Shown in pieces: positions 46,776-55,541 of a stretch of DNA of 64,000 nucleotides (within the stretch, counting starts at the first letter, position 1; the number at the start of each line of letters is the position of its first letter). Below the pieces are notes generated by a model that searched no databases, had not been told where the DNA came from, and worked only from the letters and a program-made list of their open reading frames with translations. This DNA is from Bacillus sp. REN10. Its GTDB lineage: Bacteria > Bacillota > Bacilli > Bacillales > Domibacillaceae. Made by a program: the position numbers and the translations under genes. The stretch is from contig NZ_JADHDW010000001.1 in NCBI RefSeq assembly GCF_016820555.1, positions 62,001-126,000 of the forward strand, read 5' to 3'.

Positions 46776-47618
46776 ATGGCTTTAACCGAACGAGAAGAAG
46801 GCATATGGGAAGAGATTATGGATTGGGAACAATCGCTAGTAGAGTATGAAGGCAACGATTTTCAATATACATATGCTAAATGGCTGCAAGCCGCATTTGA
46901 AGCGATTCCGGACGAAACGTTAGCCACCTTTTTTGGCCAGCTAGATAATGCGTTGTTCCAAGTGCATTCTTTGCTGCAAGGTTCCCAATTTCAAAATGAA
47001 GCGAGAGAAAGAATCTTAACTTCTGCTAGAGTGTTTAATGAAGAGATTAAGACCATTTCAGATATGAAAAAGCTGACGTTAGATCAGCTAGCTTACTTGA
47101 ATCGCCAGCAAGCATCGAGACATCGGCTGTATTCTCTGATTCAAGGGGGAATGACAGGAACAGGGGGAGCGGTGCCGGTGAGTACCGATTTTCTCGGGAT
47201 GATTTTAATCAACTTGCGGGCCGTTCAACTGACGGCGATGTCTTACGGCTATGATCCGCAAACGCCATTTGAAATGATGGCCTCCTTGAAAGTGTTTCAC
47301 GCGGCGACTTTACCAGATCGTTTAAAAGCAGCTGGTTGGCAAGAGCTTTTATTAGAGTTTGAAGCGCAGGAACAATCCTTCTTTTATGAAGAAACTGGAC
47401 GATTAACTGACTTGACTTGGATTGAAGGGCCGATTAAGCAGTTATTCAAACTCCTAGCGATTAATGCTTTTAAACATAAAAAAGTATCCAATTGGCCGCT
47501 TCTCAGCGTGGCGATTGGAGCGGGCGTGAATTATCGCCTGACGAAAACCGTGACGACCTATGCAGAAAAATATTATCAGTATCGTTTGCTGCAAGAGAAA
47601 AAAGCTGATAGTGAATGA
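46776..47618 (+). CDS. EcsC-family protein
   Basis: A 280-residue protein of the EcsC family, named after the third gene of the B. subtilis ecs transporter operon; biochemical role unknown. Typical segments are LYSLIQGGMTGTGGAVPVS with a glycine-rich loop, ILINLRAVQLTAMSYGYD, and SVAIGAGVNYRLTKTV near the C terminus. AGGAGGGG precedes the ATG. No ABC transporter genes are nearby. The stop of the MFS remnant is only 12 bases upstream. Confidence 0.85.
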   Translation: MALTEREEGIWEEIMDWEQSLVEYEGNDFQYTYAKWLQAAFEAIPDETLATFFGQLDNALFQVHSLLQGSQFQNEARERILTSARVFNEEIKTISDMKKLTLDQLAYLNRQQASRHRLYSLIQGGMTGTGGAVPVSTDFLGMILINLRAVQLTAMSYGYDPQTPFEMMASLKVFHAATLPDRLKAAGWQELLLEFEAQEQSFFYEETGRLTDLTWIEGPIKQLFKLLAINAFKHKKVSNWPLLSVAIGAGVNYRLTKTVTTYAEKYYQYRLLQEKKADSE

Positions 47619-47657
47619 AAAAGCCGCCGCCTACGAAAAAGTAGGCAGCGGCTTTTT
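47618..47657. terminator. bidirectional terminator after EcsC gene
   Basis: AAAAAGCCGC-CGCCTAC pairs with GTAGGCAGCGGCTTTTT between convergent genes. Confidence 0.8.
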
Positions 47658-47698
47658 CAATTGTTTATAAACTAGCGACAATGCTGAAAAAGTTACAT

Positions 47699-47995
47699 TC
47701 ACTTTTCTACAGAAGGTGATGTTCGGAACCACAGCCACAAATCATTGATCATCGAAGCCAGCTCGCTAATTTCTTCATTAATTAAGCAAGAGCGATCGAA
47801 GCTTTCTTCGCGTTCAAGCTGACTTTGACGTTCATTGATTTCTTTTTCTAACGTTTTAATGCGGTCTGGGATTCTTCCTCGAATTGCTTCCCATTCATGC
47901 AGAATAGCGGTTTGCTCATCGATTGAATACTGTGTCCATTCTTTCATTAAAGAAGGTACAGCGATCCCGAGACGTGTGTTCGTTTGAAAATACAT
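47699..47995 (-). CDS. conserved small hypothetical protein
   Basis: A 98-residue acidic protein with a clear ribosome site (AGAGGGGAG). The middle is helical and charged (RIKTLEKEINERQSQLEREE), probably a coiled coil, followed by NEEISELASMINDLWLWF. There are no cysteines in a metal pattern, no signal and no membrane span. I do not recognise the family. It lies alone between the EcsC gene and divergent argG. Confidence 0.62.
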   Translation of the reverse strand: MYFQTNTRLGIAVPSLMKEWTQYSIDEQTAILHEWEAIRGRIPDRIKTLEKEINERQSQLEREESFDRSCLINEEISELASMINDLWLWFRTSPSVEK

Positions 47996-48102
47996 AAGCG
48001 CTCCCCTCTTTTTTCTTCCATCTTACCGTTTTCCTTCGTTTTCTGCAAAATTGCGATGCTTCGGTGAGTGTTTATTCATAAAAAAGAAAAAAAATACACT
48101 TT

Positions 48103-48194
48103 TTTGAATAAAATACTTGAAAGCTCATGAAGAACATGGTATTCTTTATTCATGTTAAGAGAATAAAAATTAATAAAAATGAATATTTATACTA
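48103..48194 (+). promoter_or_regulatory. argGH promoter and ARG-box-like repeats
   Basis: TTGAAA and TATTCT are 17 bases apart. Three TGAAT-based elements surround it: TTGAATAAAATACTTGA, the inverted TATTCTTTATTCATG over the -10, and ATGAATATTTATACT downstream, similar to ArgR/AhrC operators (TGAAT, four A/T, ATTCA). Arginine repression is therefore likely. Confidence 0.55.
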
Positions 48195-48225
48195 ATAGAT
48201 ATCAGCTTAGAGGAGGAAATAAATC

Positions 48226-49434
48226 ATGAGTAAAAAAGTTGTTCTTGCCTATTCTGGCGGACTAGATACATCGGTGGCAATCCCGTGGTTAAAGGAGAAA
48301 GGCTATGATGTCGTAGCTTGTTGCTTAGATGTTGGGGAAGGGAAAGATTTAGAGTTTATTAAAGAAAAAGCGCTTCAAGTAGGAGCGGTAGCGAGCTACA
48401 TGATCGATGCGAAAGAAGAATATGCAAATGAGTATGCATTGATCGCTCTTCAAGCACATACGTTATACGAAGGTAAATATCCGCTAGTATCTGCGTTATC
48501 ACGTCCGCTTATTTCGAAAAAGCTAGTAGAGGTAGCTGAAAAAGAAAATGCGGTAGCAGTGGCTCACGGATGTACAGGAAAAGGAAATGACCAAGTTCGT
48601 TTTGAAGTATCGATTAAAGCATTAAATCCTGATCTTGAAGTTCTTGCTCCAGTACGTGATTGGAAATGGTCACGGGAAGAAGAAATCGAGTACGCGAAAC
48701 AAAACAATATTCCAGTACCGATTAACTTAGATAGCCCATTCTCCATTGACCAAAACCTTTGGGGAAGAAGCAATGAGTGCGGAATTTTAGAAGATCCTTG
48801 GGCAGCACCGCCAGAAGACGCTTATGACTTAACAGTTTCGTTAGAGAATACGCCAGATACGCCTGAAATCATCGAAATTGATTTCAAAGCAGGTGTGCCA
48901 GTGGCAGTTAATGGCGTACAGTACTCCGTAGCAGAACTCATTCTTCATTTAAATGAAGTAGCTGGAAAACATGGTGTGGGAAGAATTGACCATGTGGAAA
49001 ACCGCCTTGTTGGTATTAAGTCAAGAGAAGTGTATGAGTGCCCAGGTGCGATGACGTTAATCAAGGCACATAAAGAGCTTGAAGATTTAACGCTTGTTAA
49101 AGAAGTGGCTCACTTCAAACCGGTGATTGAAAAGAAAATTACAGAGTTGATCTATGATGGATTATGGTTCTCTCCATTAAGAGCACCGCTTGAAGCGTTC
49201 TTAAAAGAAACGCAAAAGTTTGTAACTGGAACAGTTCGTGTCAAATTGTTTAAAGGCCATGCCATCGTAGAAGGAAGAAAATCTGAGTATTCCCTATACA
49301 ATGAAAAATTAGCGACATACACAACAGAAGATGAATTCGACCATGATGCAGCCGTAGGATTTATTCAATTATGGGGTCTTCCGACAAAAGTAAATTCAAT
49401 GGTGCAACAAGAGAAAGAGAAGGTTCAAGCATGA
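48226..49434 (+). CDS. argG: argininosuccinate synthase
   Basis: Joins citrulline and aspartate with ATP to argininosuccinate. The N-terminal PP-loop [12 protein letters not shown], the [14 protein letters not shown] substrate segment near 113 and the WGRSNECG stretch are present. Length 402 is standard. AGAGGAGG precedes the ATG. It overlaps argH by four bases in a two-gene operon. Confidence 0.97.
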   Translation: MSKKVVLAYSGGLDTSVAIPWLKEKGYDVVACCLDVGEGKDLEFIKEKALQVGAVASYMIDAKEEYANEYALIALQAHTLYEGKYPLVSALSRPLISKKLVEVAEKENAVAVAHGCTGKGNDQVRFEVSIKALNPDLEVLAPVRDWKWSREEEIEYAKQNNIPVPINLDSPFSIDQNLWGRSNECGILEDPWAAPPEDAYDLTVSLENTPDTPEIIEIDFKAGVPVAVNGVQYSVAELILHLNEVAGKHGVGRIDHVENRLVGIKSREVYECPGAMTLIKAHKELEDLTLVKEVAHFKPVIEKKITELIYDGLWFSPLRAPLEAFLKETQKFVTGTVRVKLFKGHAIVEGRKSEYSLYNEKLATYTTEDEFDHDAAVGFIQLWGLPTKVNSMVQQEKEKVQA

Positions 49435-50825
49435 AAAAATTATGGGGAGGGCGCTTCCAAAAGTCAGCAGAACAATGGGTAGATGAGTTTGGAGCATCCA
49501 TCCAATTTGATCAAGAGCTTGTGTTTGAAGACTTAGAAGGAAGCATCGCACATGTCACAATGCTTGGTGAAACCGGCATTTTAACGAAAGAAGAAGCGGA
49601 TCAAATCACGGGCGGCCTTGAAGTTTTAAAGGAGAAAGCTTCAAAAGGTGAATTAGCGTTTTCGGTTGCCCAAGAGGACATCCATTTAAATTTAGAAAAA
49701 TTCTTGATCGAAGAAATCGGAGCGGTTGGTGGTAAACTTCACACCGGCCGTAGCCGTAACGATCAAGTGGCCACTGATATGCATTTGTACTTGAAGAAGC
49801 AAGTCAAGCTGATCATTGGTTTAATTGAAGCATTTCAAGAAGCGATTGTGGAAAAAGCCGAGGCGCATGTGGAAACACTCGCACCTGGCTATACCCACTT
49901 ACAAAGAGCACAGCCGATCTCATTCGGTCACCACTTAATGGCCTATTTCTGGATGCTACAAAGAGATAAAGAGCGTTTTCAAGAGGGATTGAAGCGGACG
50001 GATGTCTCGCCTTTAGGTGCAGGTGCCCTTGCCGGTACAACCTTCCCGATTGATCGCGAATTATCGGCTAAGTTGCTTGGTTTTTCAGGCGTATATGCGA
50101 ATAGTATGGATGCGGTCAGTGACCGTGATTTCATCCTTGAGTTTTTAAGCGCTTCTTCCATTTTAATGATGCATCTGTCTCGGTTAGCAGAAGAAATGAT
50201 TCTTTGGTCGAGCCAAGAGTTTCAATTTATTGAAATGGATGATGCGTTTTCTACAGGATCAAGCATTATGCCTCAGAAGAAAAATCCTGATATGGCAGAG
50301 CTGATCCGTGGAAAAACAGGTCGCGTATATGGCAATCTATTTAGCTTGCTAACGGTATTAAAAGGTTTACCGCTTGCTTATAATAAAGATATGCAAGAGG
50401 ACAAGGAAGGTATGTTCGATACAGTACATACGATTATTGGTTCCTTGAAAATTTTTGCAGGAATGGTTCGGACAATGAAGGTGAATGAGGACCGCTTAGG
50501 AGAAGCAGTCCACAACGATTTCTCCAATGCTACGGAGCTGGCTGATTACTTAGCATCAAAAGGCATTCCATTCCGCGAAGCACACGAAATAGTTGGAAAA
50601 CTAGTGCTTCACTGCATCCAACATCAATGCTATCTCGCTGACCTGCCTTTAGAGGAGCTAAAGTCTGCGTCTGAGGTCATTGAAGAAGACATTTATCAAG
50701 TGCTGTCACCATATGAAGCCGTCAAAAGAAGGAAGTCTTTAGGCGGTACTGGATTCGACCAAGTCCAGCTCCAAATCAGTGCAGCAAAAGACTTGATCAA
50801 TGAGCAACAAGCCCTTAAGGAGTAA
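49431..50825 (+). CDS. argH: argininosuccinate lyase
   Basis: Splits argininosuccinate into arginine and fumarate, the last step of arginine synthesis. The fumarase/aspartase signature [12 protein letters not shown] lies near residue 278, and [10 protein letters not shown] and [12 protein letters not shown]-like segments precede it. Start at ATG overlapping the argG stop; an upstream in-frame start within argG is not used. Its stop codon lies inside the terminator. Confidence 0.96.
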   Translation: MKKLWGGRFQKSAEQWVDEFGASIQFDQELVFEDLEGSIAHVTMLGETGILTKEEADQITGGLEVLKEKASKGELAFSVAQEDIHLNLEKFLIEEIGAVGGKLHTGRSRNDQVATDMHLYLKKQVKLIIGLIEAFQEAIVEKAEAHVETLAPGYTHLQRAQPISFGHHLMAYFWMLQRDKERFQEGLKRTDVSPLGAGALAGTTFPIDRELSAKLLGFSGVYANSMDAVSDRDFILEFLSASSILMMHLSRLAEEMILWSSQEFQFIEMDDAFSTGSSIMPQKKNPDMAELIRGKTGRVYGNLFSLLTVLKGLPLAYNKDMQEDKEGMFDTVHTIIGSLKIFAGMVRTMKVNEDRLGEAVHNDFSNATELADYLASKGIPFREAHEIVGKLVLHCIQHQCYLADLPLEELKSASEVIEEDIYQVLSPYEAVKRRKSLGGTGFDQVQLQISAAKDLINEQQALKE

Positions 50826-50839
50826 GGGCTTGTTTTTTT
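50808..50839 (+). terminator. terminator of argGH
   Basis: A perfect 10-bp stem CAAGCCCTTA/TAAGGGCTTG followed by seven T residues overlaps the argH stop. Confidence 0.92.
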
Positions 50840-50884
50840 GATTCAAAGACTTTATTTTTCTAATCCGCCTTTATCATCATACTG

Positions 50885-50913
50885 TTAAGCTTTTTGCATA
50901 TAAAGTATATAAT
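50885..50913 (+). promoter_or_regulatory. promoter of the tRNA-like RNA
   Basis: A perfect TATAAT lies 13 bases ahead of the tRNA-like acceptor strand; the -35 element (TTAAGC at 17-base spacing) is weak. Confidence 0.45.
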
Positions 50914-50926
50914 GATTACTATATTC

Positions 50927-51121
50927 GCCTCTGTAGCTCTAGAAGGGAAGAGCGCCGGAAAACATTGTAGAACCGGGTCGCAAGGCAAAGGTTTCAGAAG
51001 CACCGAAAAGCAAATTAGCTGAGGTAGGTGAAATTCCTGCCGGTGAAATTCCGTAGGGAAGCGTGTTCGTCCTTAGCCTATGCTTACGAAAGGAGTGCGG
51101 GTTCGAATCCCGTCAGAGGCA
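50927..51121 (+). ncRNA. tRNA-like RNA with long internal insertion
   Basis: GCCTCTG pairs perfectly with CAGAGGC as a 7-bp acceptor stem; TA and a GCTC/GAGC D-arm with a 10-nt loop follow, and the 3' side has a T arm GCGGG-TTCGAAT-CCCGT with the invariant T-loop bases. Instead of an anticodon arm there are about 143 bases, with a GCTGAGG/CCTTAGC stem enclosing two identical GGTGAAATTCC units 15 bases apart, each able to form a small hairpin. CCA is not encoded. No usable anticodon stem can be rebuilt by removing an intron. It has its own -10 element and a following terminator. Function and family are unknown to me. Confidence 0.72.
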
Positions 51122-51150
51122 TTTCGGCATTATGACACGGTGAAAACTAA

Positions 51151-51188
51151 ATCAAAAACCGCCCCAACACGTTGAGGCAGTTTTTGAT
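51151..51188. terminator. bidirectional terminator after the tRNA-like RNA and usp gene
   Basis: ATCAAAAAC/GTTTTTGAT arms, an inner GCC/GGC and a CAAC/GTTG tip form one hairpin between the RNA gene and the convergent usp gene. Confidence 0.8.
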
Positions 51189-51189
51189 C

Positions 51190-51639
51190 TTATTCTGCTT
51201 TGTCTGTGCGAACGACTAGTACGTCGCAACGAGCAGCGCGAGTGATATGTTCAGATACGCTTCCGATTAAGAATCGCTCCATTGCGTTTAGTCCAGTAGC
51301 CCCACAAACGATTAGGTCAGCTTCGACTTTTTTCGCTACATCTTTAGGAATGATTACTTTAGGTGAGCCGTATTCAACGAATGTATTAACTGCTTTTACT
51401 CCAGCTTTTTCAGCTTCTGCTTTGTACTCTGTTAATAGTTCGTTGCCGTATTGAGAAGCGCGCTCAGCAATGGAGCGGTCATACGCTTCAATCGCTGCGA
51501 ATGAACGAGTGTCAATCACATGTACTAAATTTAATGTTGCATCATTTCGTTTAGAAATCTCGATTGCTTTTTTAAATGCCCATTCTGCTTCTTTAGAACC
51601 GTCAACAGCTACAAGAATATTTTCATATTTCATGCTCAT
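51190..51639 (-). CDS. universal stress protein, ATP-binding type
   Basis: A 149-residue Usp-fold protein. It starts KYENILVAVDGSKEAEWA and ends with the nucleotide-binding pattern GATGLNAMERFLIGSVSEHI (G-x2-G-x9-GS), so it probably binds ATP. VLVVRTD closes the fold. Role in stress survival is inferred from the family. AAGGGGGAA lies ahead of the start. It is a single-gene unit. Confidence 0.9.
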   Translation of the reverse strand: MSMKYENILVAVDGSKEAEWAFKKAIEISKRNDATLNLVHVIDTRSFAAIEAYDRSIAERASQYGNELLTEYKAEAEKAGVKAVNTFVEYGSPKVIIPKDVAKKVEADLIVCGATGLNAMERFLIGSVSEHITRAARCDVLVVRTDKAE

Positions 51640-51721
51640 TTGTCATTCCCCCTTATAATTTAAGTGTACTACAATTATAGCATTCTATCAGTAATATTTT
51701 ACTTAGAAATGTGAAATTTTC

Positions 51722-52816
51722 CTAAACAAACAGCAATTCTTTAGGGAATGACGTTAACACTTGTTGGCCTGTGCTCGTTACATATACATCATCTTCAATT
51801 CGAACGCCGGCTACCCCTGGCACATAAATGCCTGGTTCAATTGTAAAGACCATTCCTTCTTGAAGGACAAGTTCGTTTGTTTCGGTGATGCTAGGGAATT
51901 CATGCACACTAATGCCAAGACCATGACCTAAGCGGTGCGGAAAGTATTCGCCGTATCCTGCATCAGCAATAATGGATCTGGCGATGAGGTCAATTTCTTT
52001 TGCTGAGACCCCTGGTTTCACTGCGGCAATCGCTGCTTGTTCGGCTTTCAGTACCGTTTCGTAAATTTCACGCTGCTTGTCGTTCAACTCTCCAAAAGCC
52101 ACCGTCCGAGTAATATCTGAGCAATAGCCTTCGTACACAACACCGAGGTCAAATAAGACTAAATCCCCTTTCTGTACTTTTGTTGCTCCAGGAACGCCGT
52201 GTGGGGAAGCGGCATTGGCTCCGGTTAATACCATCGTGGAAAAGGACATTTCGGCAATGCCTTTCTTCTTCATTTCAAATTCAATTTCTGCTAAAATTTC
52301 AAGTTCGGATTTTCCTTCTTGAATCGCTTCTGTTCCAACTTTAATGGCGTAGTCTGCGTATTCCGCCGCTTTCTTCAAGTGAGCTAATTCTGTTTCATCT
52401 TTGAGCATTCGCAGCTGCTCGAGTTTCGCTTCGGCTGACATAAAGGCAACGGAAGGAAAGCGAGCTGCTAGTTCCTCGTAGCGTTCCACGTTTAAATGTT
52501 GCTTTTCAACGGCGATGCGAGGGAGGCTATTGATTCGACCGTTCACTCGTGATTGAATCATTTCCCAAGGATTTTCGATATCGGTATAGCCTACCACTTC
52601 ATATGCCCAGCCGCTGTTTTTTGCATCGGCCACTTCCATTTTCGGACAGACTAAAAAAGGCTCTGCTTCTTGAAAGATGGCGACACCGAGAAGACGCTCG
52701 TGAGGGTCGCTTCGAAAACCTGATAAATAAAAGACATTTTCCGTAGACGTAATAAACGAAAAAGGAATATCCTCTGCTTTCATCCAATCCATCAATTTCG
52801 TTAATCGTTGATTCAT
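51722..52816 (-). CDS. M24 family Xaa-Pro dipeptidase/aminopeptidase
   Basis: A 364-residue pita-bread metallopeptidase that cleaves peptides next to proline. The creatinase-like N domain (about 1-125) is followed by the catalytic part with metal residues in LFDLGVV, SDITRT, HGLGISVHE, TIEPGIY and RIEDDV, all five present. GGGAGG precedes the ATG. Whether it acts on dipeptides or longer peptides cannot be told from sequence. Confidence 0.9.
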   Translation of the reverse strand: MNQRLTKLMDWMKAEDIPFSFITSTENVFYLSGFRSDPHERLLGVAIFQEAEPFLVCPKMEVADAKNSGWAYEVVGYTDIENPWEMIQSRVNGRINSLPRIAVEKQHLNVERYEELAARFPSVAFMSAEAKLEQLRMLKDETELAHLKKAAEYADYAIKVGTEAIQEGKSELEILAEIEFEMKKKGIAEMSFSTMVLTGANAASPHGVPGATKVQKGDLVLFDLGVVYEGYCSDITRTVAFGELNDKQREIYETVLKAEQAAIAAVKPGVSAKEIDLIARSIIADAGYGEYFPHRLGHGLGISVHEFPSITETNELVLQEGMVFTIEPGIYVPGVAGVRIEDDVYVTSTGQQVLTSFPKELLFV

Positions 52817-52954
52817 GTTGATTTCCTCCCTGCAAGCTTAAAAAAATGATATCCATAAAAGTTTATCATTTACTATGAGTGGAAAAAAGGAAAAGAGGTT
52901 GGTAAAGTGAATAGTTAATAGAGAGTATTTTGCATAGAAGGGAGTTTATTAATC

Positions 52955-53635
52955 ATGAAAGTATCCTATCATGGACATTCAATTGTAAAAGTAGAGACAA
53001 ATGGAAAGACGATTTTAATCGACCCGTTTATTAATGGAAATGCATTAACGGATTTAAAGGTAGCGGAGGAGCATCCAGATATCATCATTTTAACGCATGG
53101 TCATGGAGATCATGTTGGTGATACGATTGAACTAGCGAAGAAGAGCGGGGCTTTAGTGATTGCGGTCAATGAACTTGCTTTGTATTTGGCTCATCAAGGC
53201 CTGAATACTCATCCGATGCATATCGGCGGCAGTTTTGAATTTGATTTTGGAAGAGTGAAATTCACACAAGCTTTTCATGGATCTGGTTTGCAGCAAGAAG
53301 ATGGAACATTCTTATATATGGGCATGCCAGCTGGTGTATTATTAATGATTGAAGGTAAAACGATTTATCATGCGGGAGATACTGGCTTATTCTCCGATAT
53401 GAAGTTAATTGGTGAACGTCATCCGATTGACCTCGCTTTCTTGCCGATTGGTGATAATTTCACAATGGGTCCAGATGACGCTGCGATTGCTGCTCAGTTT
53501 TTACGGGCGAAGCAAGTTATTCCGGTTCATTTCAATACGTTCCCACCAATTAAACAAGATCCTTACGTTTTTATTAATCAGCTTGAAGCAAACAATGGTC
53601 TCGTACTTGAGCCAGGTGAAGTGATCGAGCTGTAA
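52955..53635 (+). CDS. ytkL: UPF0173 metal-dependent hydrolase YtkL
   Basis: A 226-residue metallo-beta-lactamase fold protein. The metal motif is [10 protein letters not shown] at about residues 48-57, with the HAGDTGLF Asp near 137 and the late [10 protein letters not shown] histidine. It begins [11 protein letters not shown] like all UPF0173 proteins. Substrate unknown. GAAGGGAG precedes the ATG. Same neighbour (ytoI) as in B. subtilis. Confidence 0.92.
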   Translation: MKVSYHGHSIVKVETNGKTILIDPFINGNALTDLKVAEEHPDIIILTHGHGDHVGDTIELAKKSGALVIAVNELALYLAHQGLNTHPMHIGGSFEFDFGRVKFTQAFHGSGLQQEDGTFLYMGMPAGVLLMIEGKTIYHAGDTGLFSDMKLIGERHPIDLAFLPIGDNFTMGPDDAAIAAQFLRAKQVIPVHFNTFPPIKQDPYVFINQLEANNGLVLEPGEVIEL

Positions 53636-53650
53636 ATCATCATGAAGAGA

Positions 53651-53698
53651 GTTGTCTCATAAAGGAGGGAGTGTTCCTATTATGAGACAATCTTTTTT
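53651..53698 (+). terminator. terminator of ytkL
   Basis: A perfect 11-bp stem TTGTCTCATAA/TTATGAGACAA, a 17-nt loop and a T run. Confidence 0.85.
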
Positions 53699-53784
53699 CT
53701 CTCCTCTCTAAACATTTTTCCGAAAATTGAATCTGACCACTTTTCGTCTTATAATAGCTGTATTAGAGGAGCGGAAAGGAACAG

Positions 53785-55104
53785 GTGAAACAGTTGATAA
53801 CGAAACACGAGCAGATTTTACAATATATTGAAGGTTTGCCAATCGGAGAGAAAATATCGGTAAGGCAAATAGCGAAAGCGTTGTCTGTCAGTGAAGGAAC
53901 GGCTTATCGGGCGATTAAAGATGCGGAAACGAAAGGGTTAGTATCTGCAATTGAACGGGTAGGTACGATTCGGATTGAACAGAAGAAGAAAGAAAATATC
54001 GAAAAGCTGACATTTGCTGAAGTGGTGAAAATTATTGATGGACAAGTGCTCGGCGGTCGAGCAGGACTTCATAAAACGCTAAATAAATTCGTGATTGGTG
54101 CGATGAAGCTCGAGGCGATGATGAGATATACAGGGCCTGGAAATTTACTGATTGTGGGAAATCGAACGCAAGCGCATGAGCATGCCCTGCAAGCGGGGGC
54201 GGCTGTGTTAATTACAGGCGGATTCGATACAGAGGAAGAGGTGAAGAAGCTCGCAGATGAGCTGGAGCTTCCGGTGATCTCTACAAGTTATGACACGTTC
54301 ACAGTTGCGACAATGATTAACCGTGCCATCTATGATCAGTTAATTAAAAAAGAAGTGGTGCTCGTTGGCGATATTTTTACCGCTTATGATCAAACGGCGG
54401 CCTTATCTGTTCACGATACGATCAATGACTGGCTTGAAAAAAACAGGGAAACCTTACATAGTCGGTTCCCTGTTATTGATGATCAATTAAAGGTGCAAGG
54501 GATGGTCACCGCAAAGGATATTATGGGACATGATCAAGACTGGCCCATTGAAAAGGTGATGACGAAAAATCCGATTACGGTGAGTGTGAAAACAAGCGTA
54601 GCCTCTGCCGCACATATGATGATTTGGGAAGGAATCGAATTGTTGCCAGTTGTGGATGACCAAAATCGGATTCAAGGGATTATTAGCCGTCAAGATGTGT
54701 TAAAAGCATTGCAAATGACACAACGGCAGCCACAAATGGGAGAAACGATTAATGATACGATCACGCACCAAATTGATTTATCAGGAAAAGGGGAAAATGT
54801 ATACACATTTGAAGTGACGCCGCAAATGACGAATCAACTAGGAACGATTTCATATGGCGTGTTCACGACATTAGTGACGGAAGCAGCTAATCAAGCGATG
54901 CGCGCTCAGAAAAAAGGGGATTTAGTCATTGAAAATATTACGATTTACTTTATTAAGCCGGTTCAAATGGAGAGTATGCTAGAAATTCATCCAAAAGTAC
55001 TTGAAGTGGGTCGAAAGTTTGGGAAAGTGGATGTAGAAGTGTTTAATGCAGGCACACTGGTAGGCAAGGCATTGATGATGTGCCAAGTGATTGAGCGAAA
55101 TTAA
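53785..55104 (+). CDS. ytoI: YtoI, HTH-DRTGG-CBS-hotdog protein
   Basis: A 439-residue protein with four parts: an N-terminal winged helix (IRQIAKALSVSEGTAYRAIK), a DRTGG domain (about 70-180), a CBS pair (about 195-310) and a C-terminal hotdog thioesterase-like domain (GTISYGVFTTLVTEAAN). The CBS pair should sense an adenine nucleotide, and the hotdog may bind an acyl-CoA. Both DNA binding and thioesterase activity are unproven. The start is GTG, or a TTG three codons later that fits the B. subtilis N terminus (MATKHEQ) better. Confidence 0.88.
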   Translation: MKQLITKHEQILQYIEGLPIGEKISVRQIAKALSVSEGTAYRAIKDAETKGLVSAIERVGTIRIEQKKKENIEKLTFAEVVKIIDGQVLGGRAGLHKTLNKFVIGAMKLEAMMRYTGPGNLLIVGNRTQAHEHALQAGAAVLITGGFDTEEEVKKLADELELPVISTSYDTFTVATMINRAIYDQLIKKEVVLVGDIFTAYDQTAALSVHDTINDWLEKNRETLHSRFPVIDDQLKVQGMVTAKDIMGHDQDWPIEKVMTKNPITVSVKTSVASAAHMMIWEGIELLPVVDDQNRIQGIISRQDVLKALQMTQRQPQMGETINDTITHQIDLSGKGENVYTFEVTPQMTNQLGTISYGVFTTLVTEAANQAMRAQKKGDLVIENITIYFIKPVQMESMLEIHPKVLEVGRKFGKVDVEVFNAGTLVGKALMMCQVIERN

Positions 55105-55106
55105 AA

Positions 55107-55130
55107 CACCGCTCCGACATAGGAGCGGTG
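55107..55130. terminator. bidirectional terminator between ytoI and ytpI
   Basis: A perfect 9-bp stem CACCGCTCC/GGAGCGGTG lies between convergent stops. Confidence 0.75.
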
Positions 55131-55138
55131 ATGAAGTA

Positions 55139-55441
55139 TTAATGATTGAGTTCTTCGGCTTCTTTTTGCGCATAAGGAAGAAAGTGGCGGTACGCTTTCA
55201 CGCCAGCCCATACACTGCCGAAACCGACAAGCATAAATAGAGCGGCTACAATATAAGCGACTGTTGTTTGTTGGATAAACAGTGTGTTGATTCCAAAACA
55301 GCCCACACAAAGACCAAGAGCGATGCTAGATTTAGCGGAGAGCCACTGTCTTTCCATTGGGCGTCTGCTTCGAACATATTGAACTTTATACATGATATAG
55401 AAAGAGAAAGATATAACAATAACAAACACTAAAACAGGCAT
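55139..55441 (-). CDS. ytpI: small membrane protein YtpI
   Basis: A 100-residue protein with three hydrophobic segments (VLVFVIVISFSFYIMY, SSIALGLCVGCFGINTLF and VAYIVAALFMLVGFGSVWAG). It starts at the ATG behind TGGAGGAAA, which agrees with the length of B. subtilis YtpI; a start 12 codons upstream has no ribosome site. Role is unknown. It is divergent from nrnA. Confidence 0.83.
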   Translation of the reverse strand: MPVLVFVIVISFSFYIMYKVQYVRSRRPMERQWLSAKSSIALGLCVGCFGINTLFIQQTTVAYIVAALFMLVGFGSVWAGVKAYRHFLPYAQKEAEELNH

Positions 55442-55541
55442 ATAGTTTCCTCCATACAATTCTTTGACTATGTTCATTGTACCGAGAATGGGAGAGAAAT
55501 TCTACCTTAAAAACTTGTCTAGTGTAAAGGAGAAGTAAATT

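Noticed and set aside
51018-51077. Cobalamin riboswitch because of GGTGAAATTCC
   Set aside because: The other conserved parts of the riboswitch are missing and no gene follows on this strand.
50927-51121. A tRNA gene interrupted by a group I intron
   Set aside because: No pair of segments rebuilds an anticodon stem after removing one insert, the insert is shorter than known bacterial group I introns, and the conserved core pairings of such introns are not visible.
50927-51121. A tmRNA (ssrA)
   Set aside because: tmRNA is about 350-400 nt with a GGGG-type acceptor end and an encoded tag peptide; neither is present.
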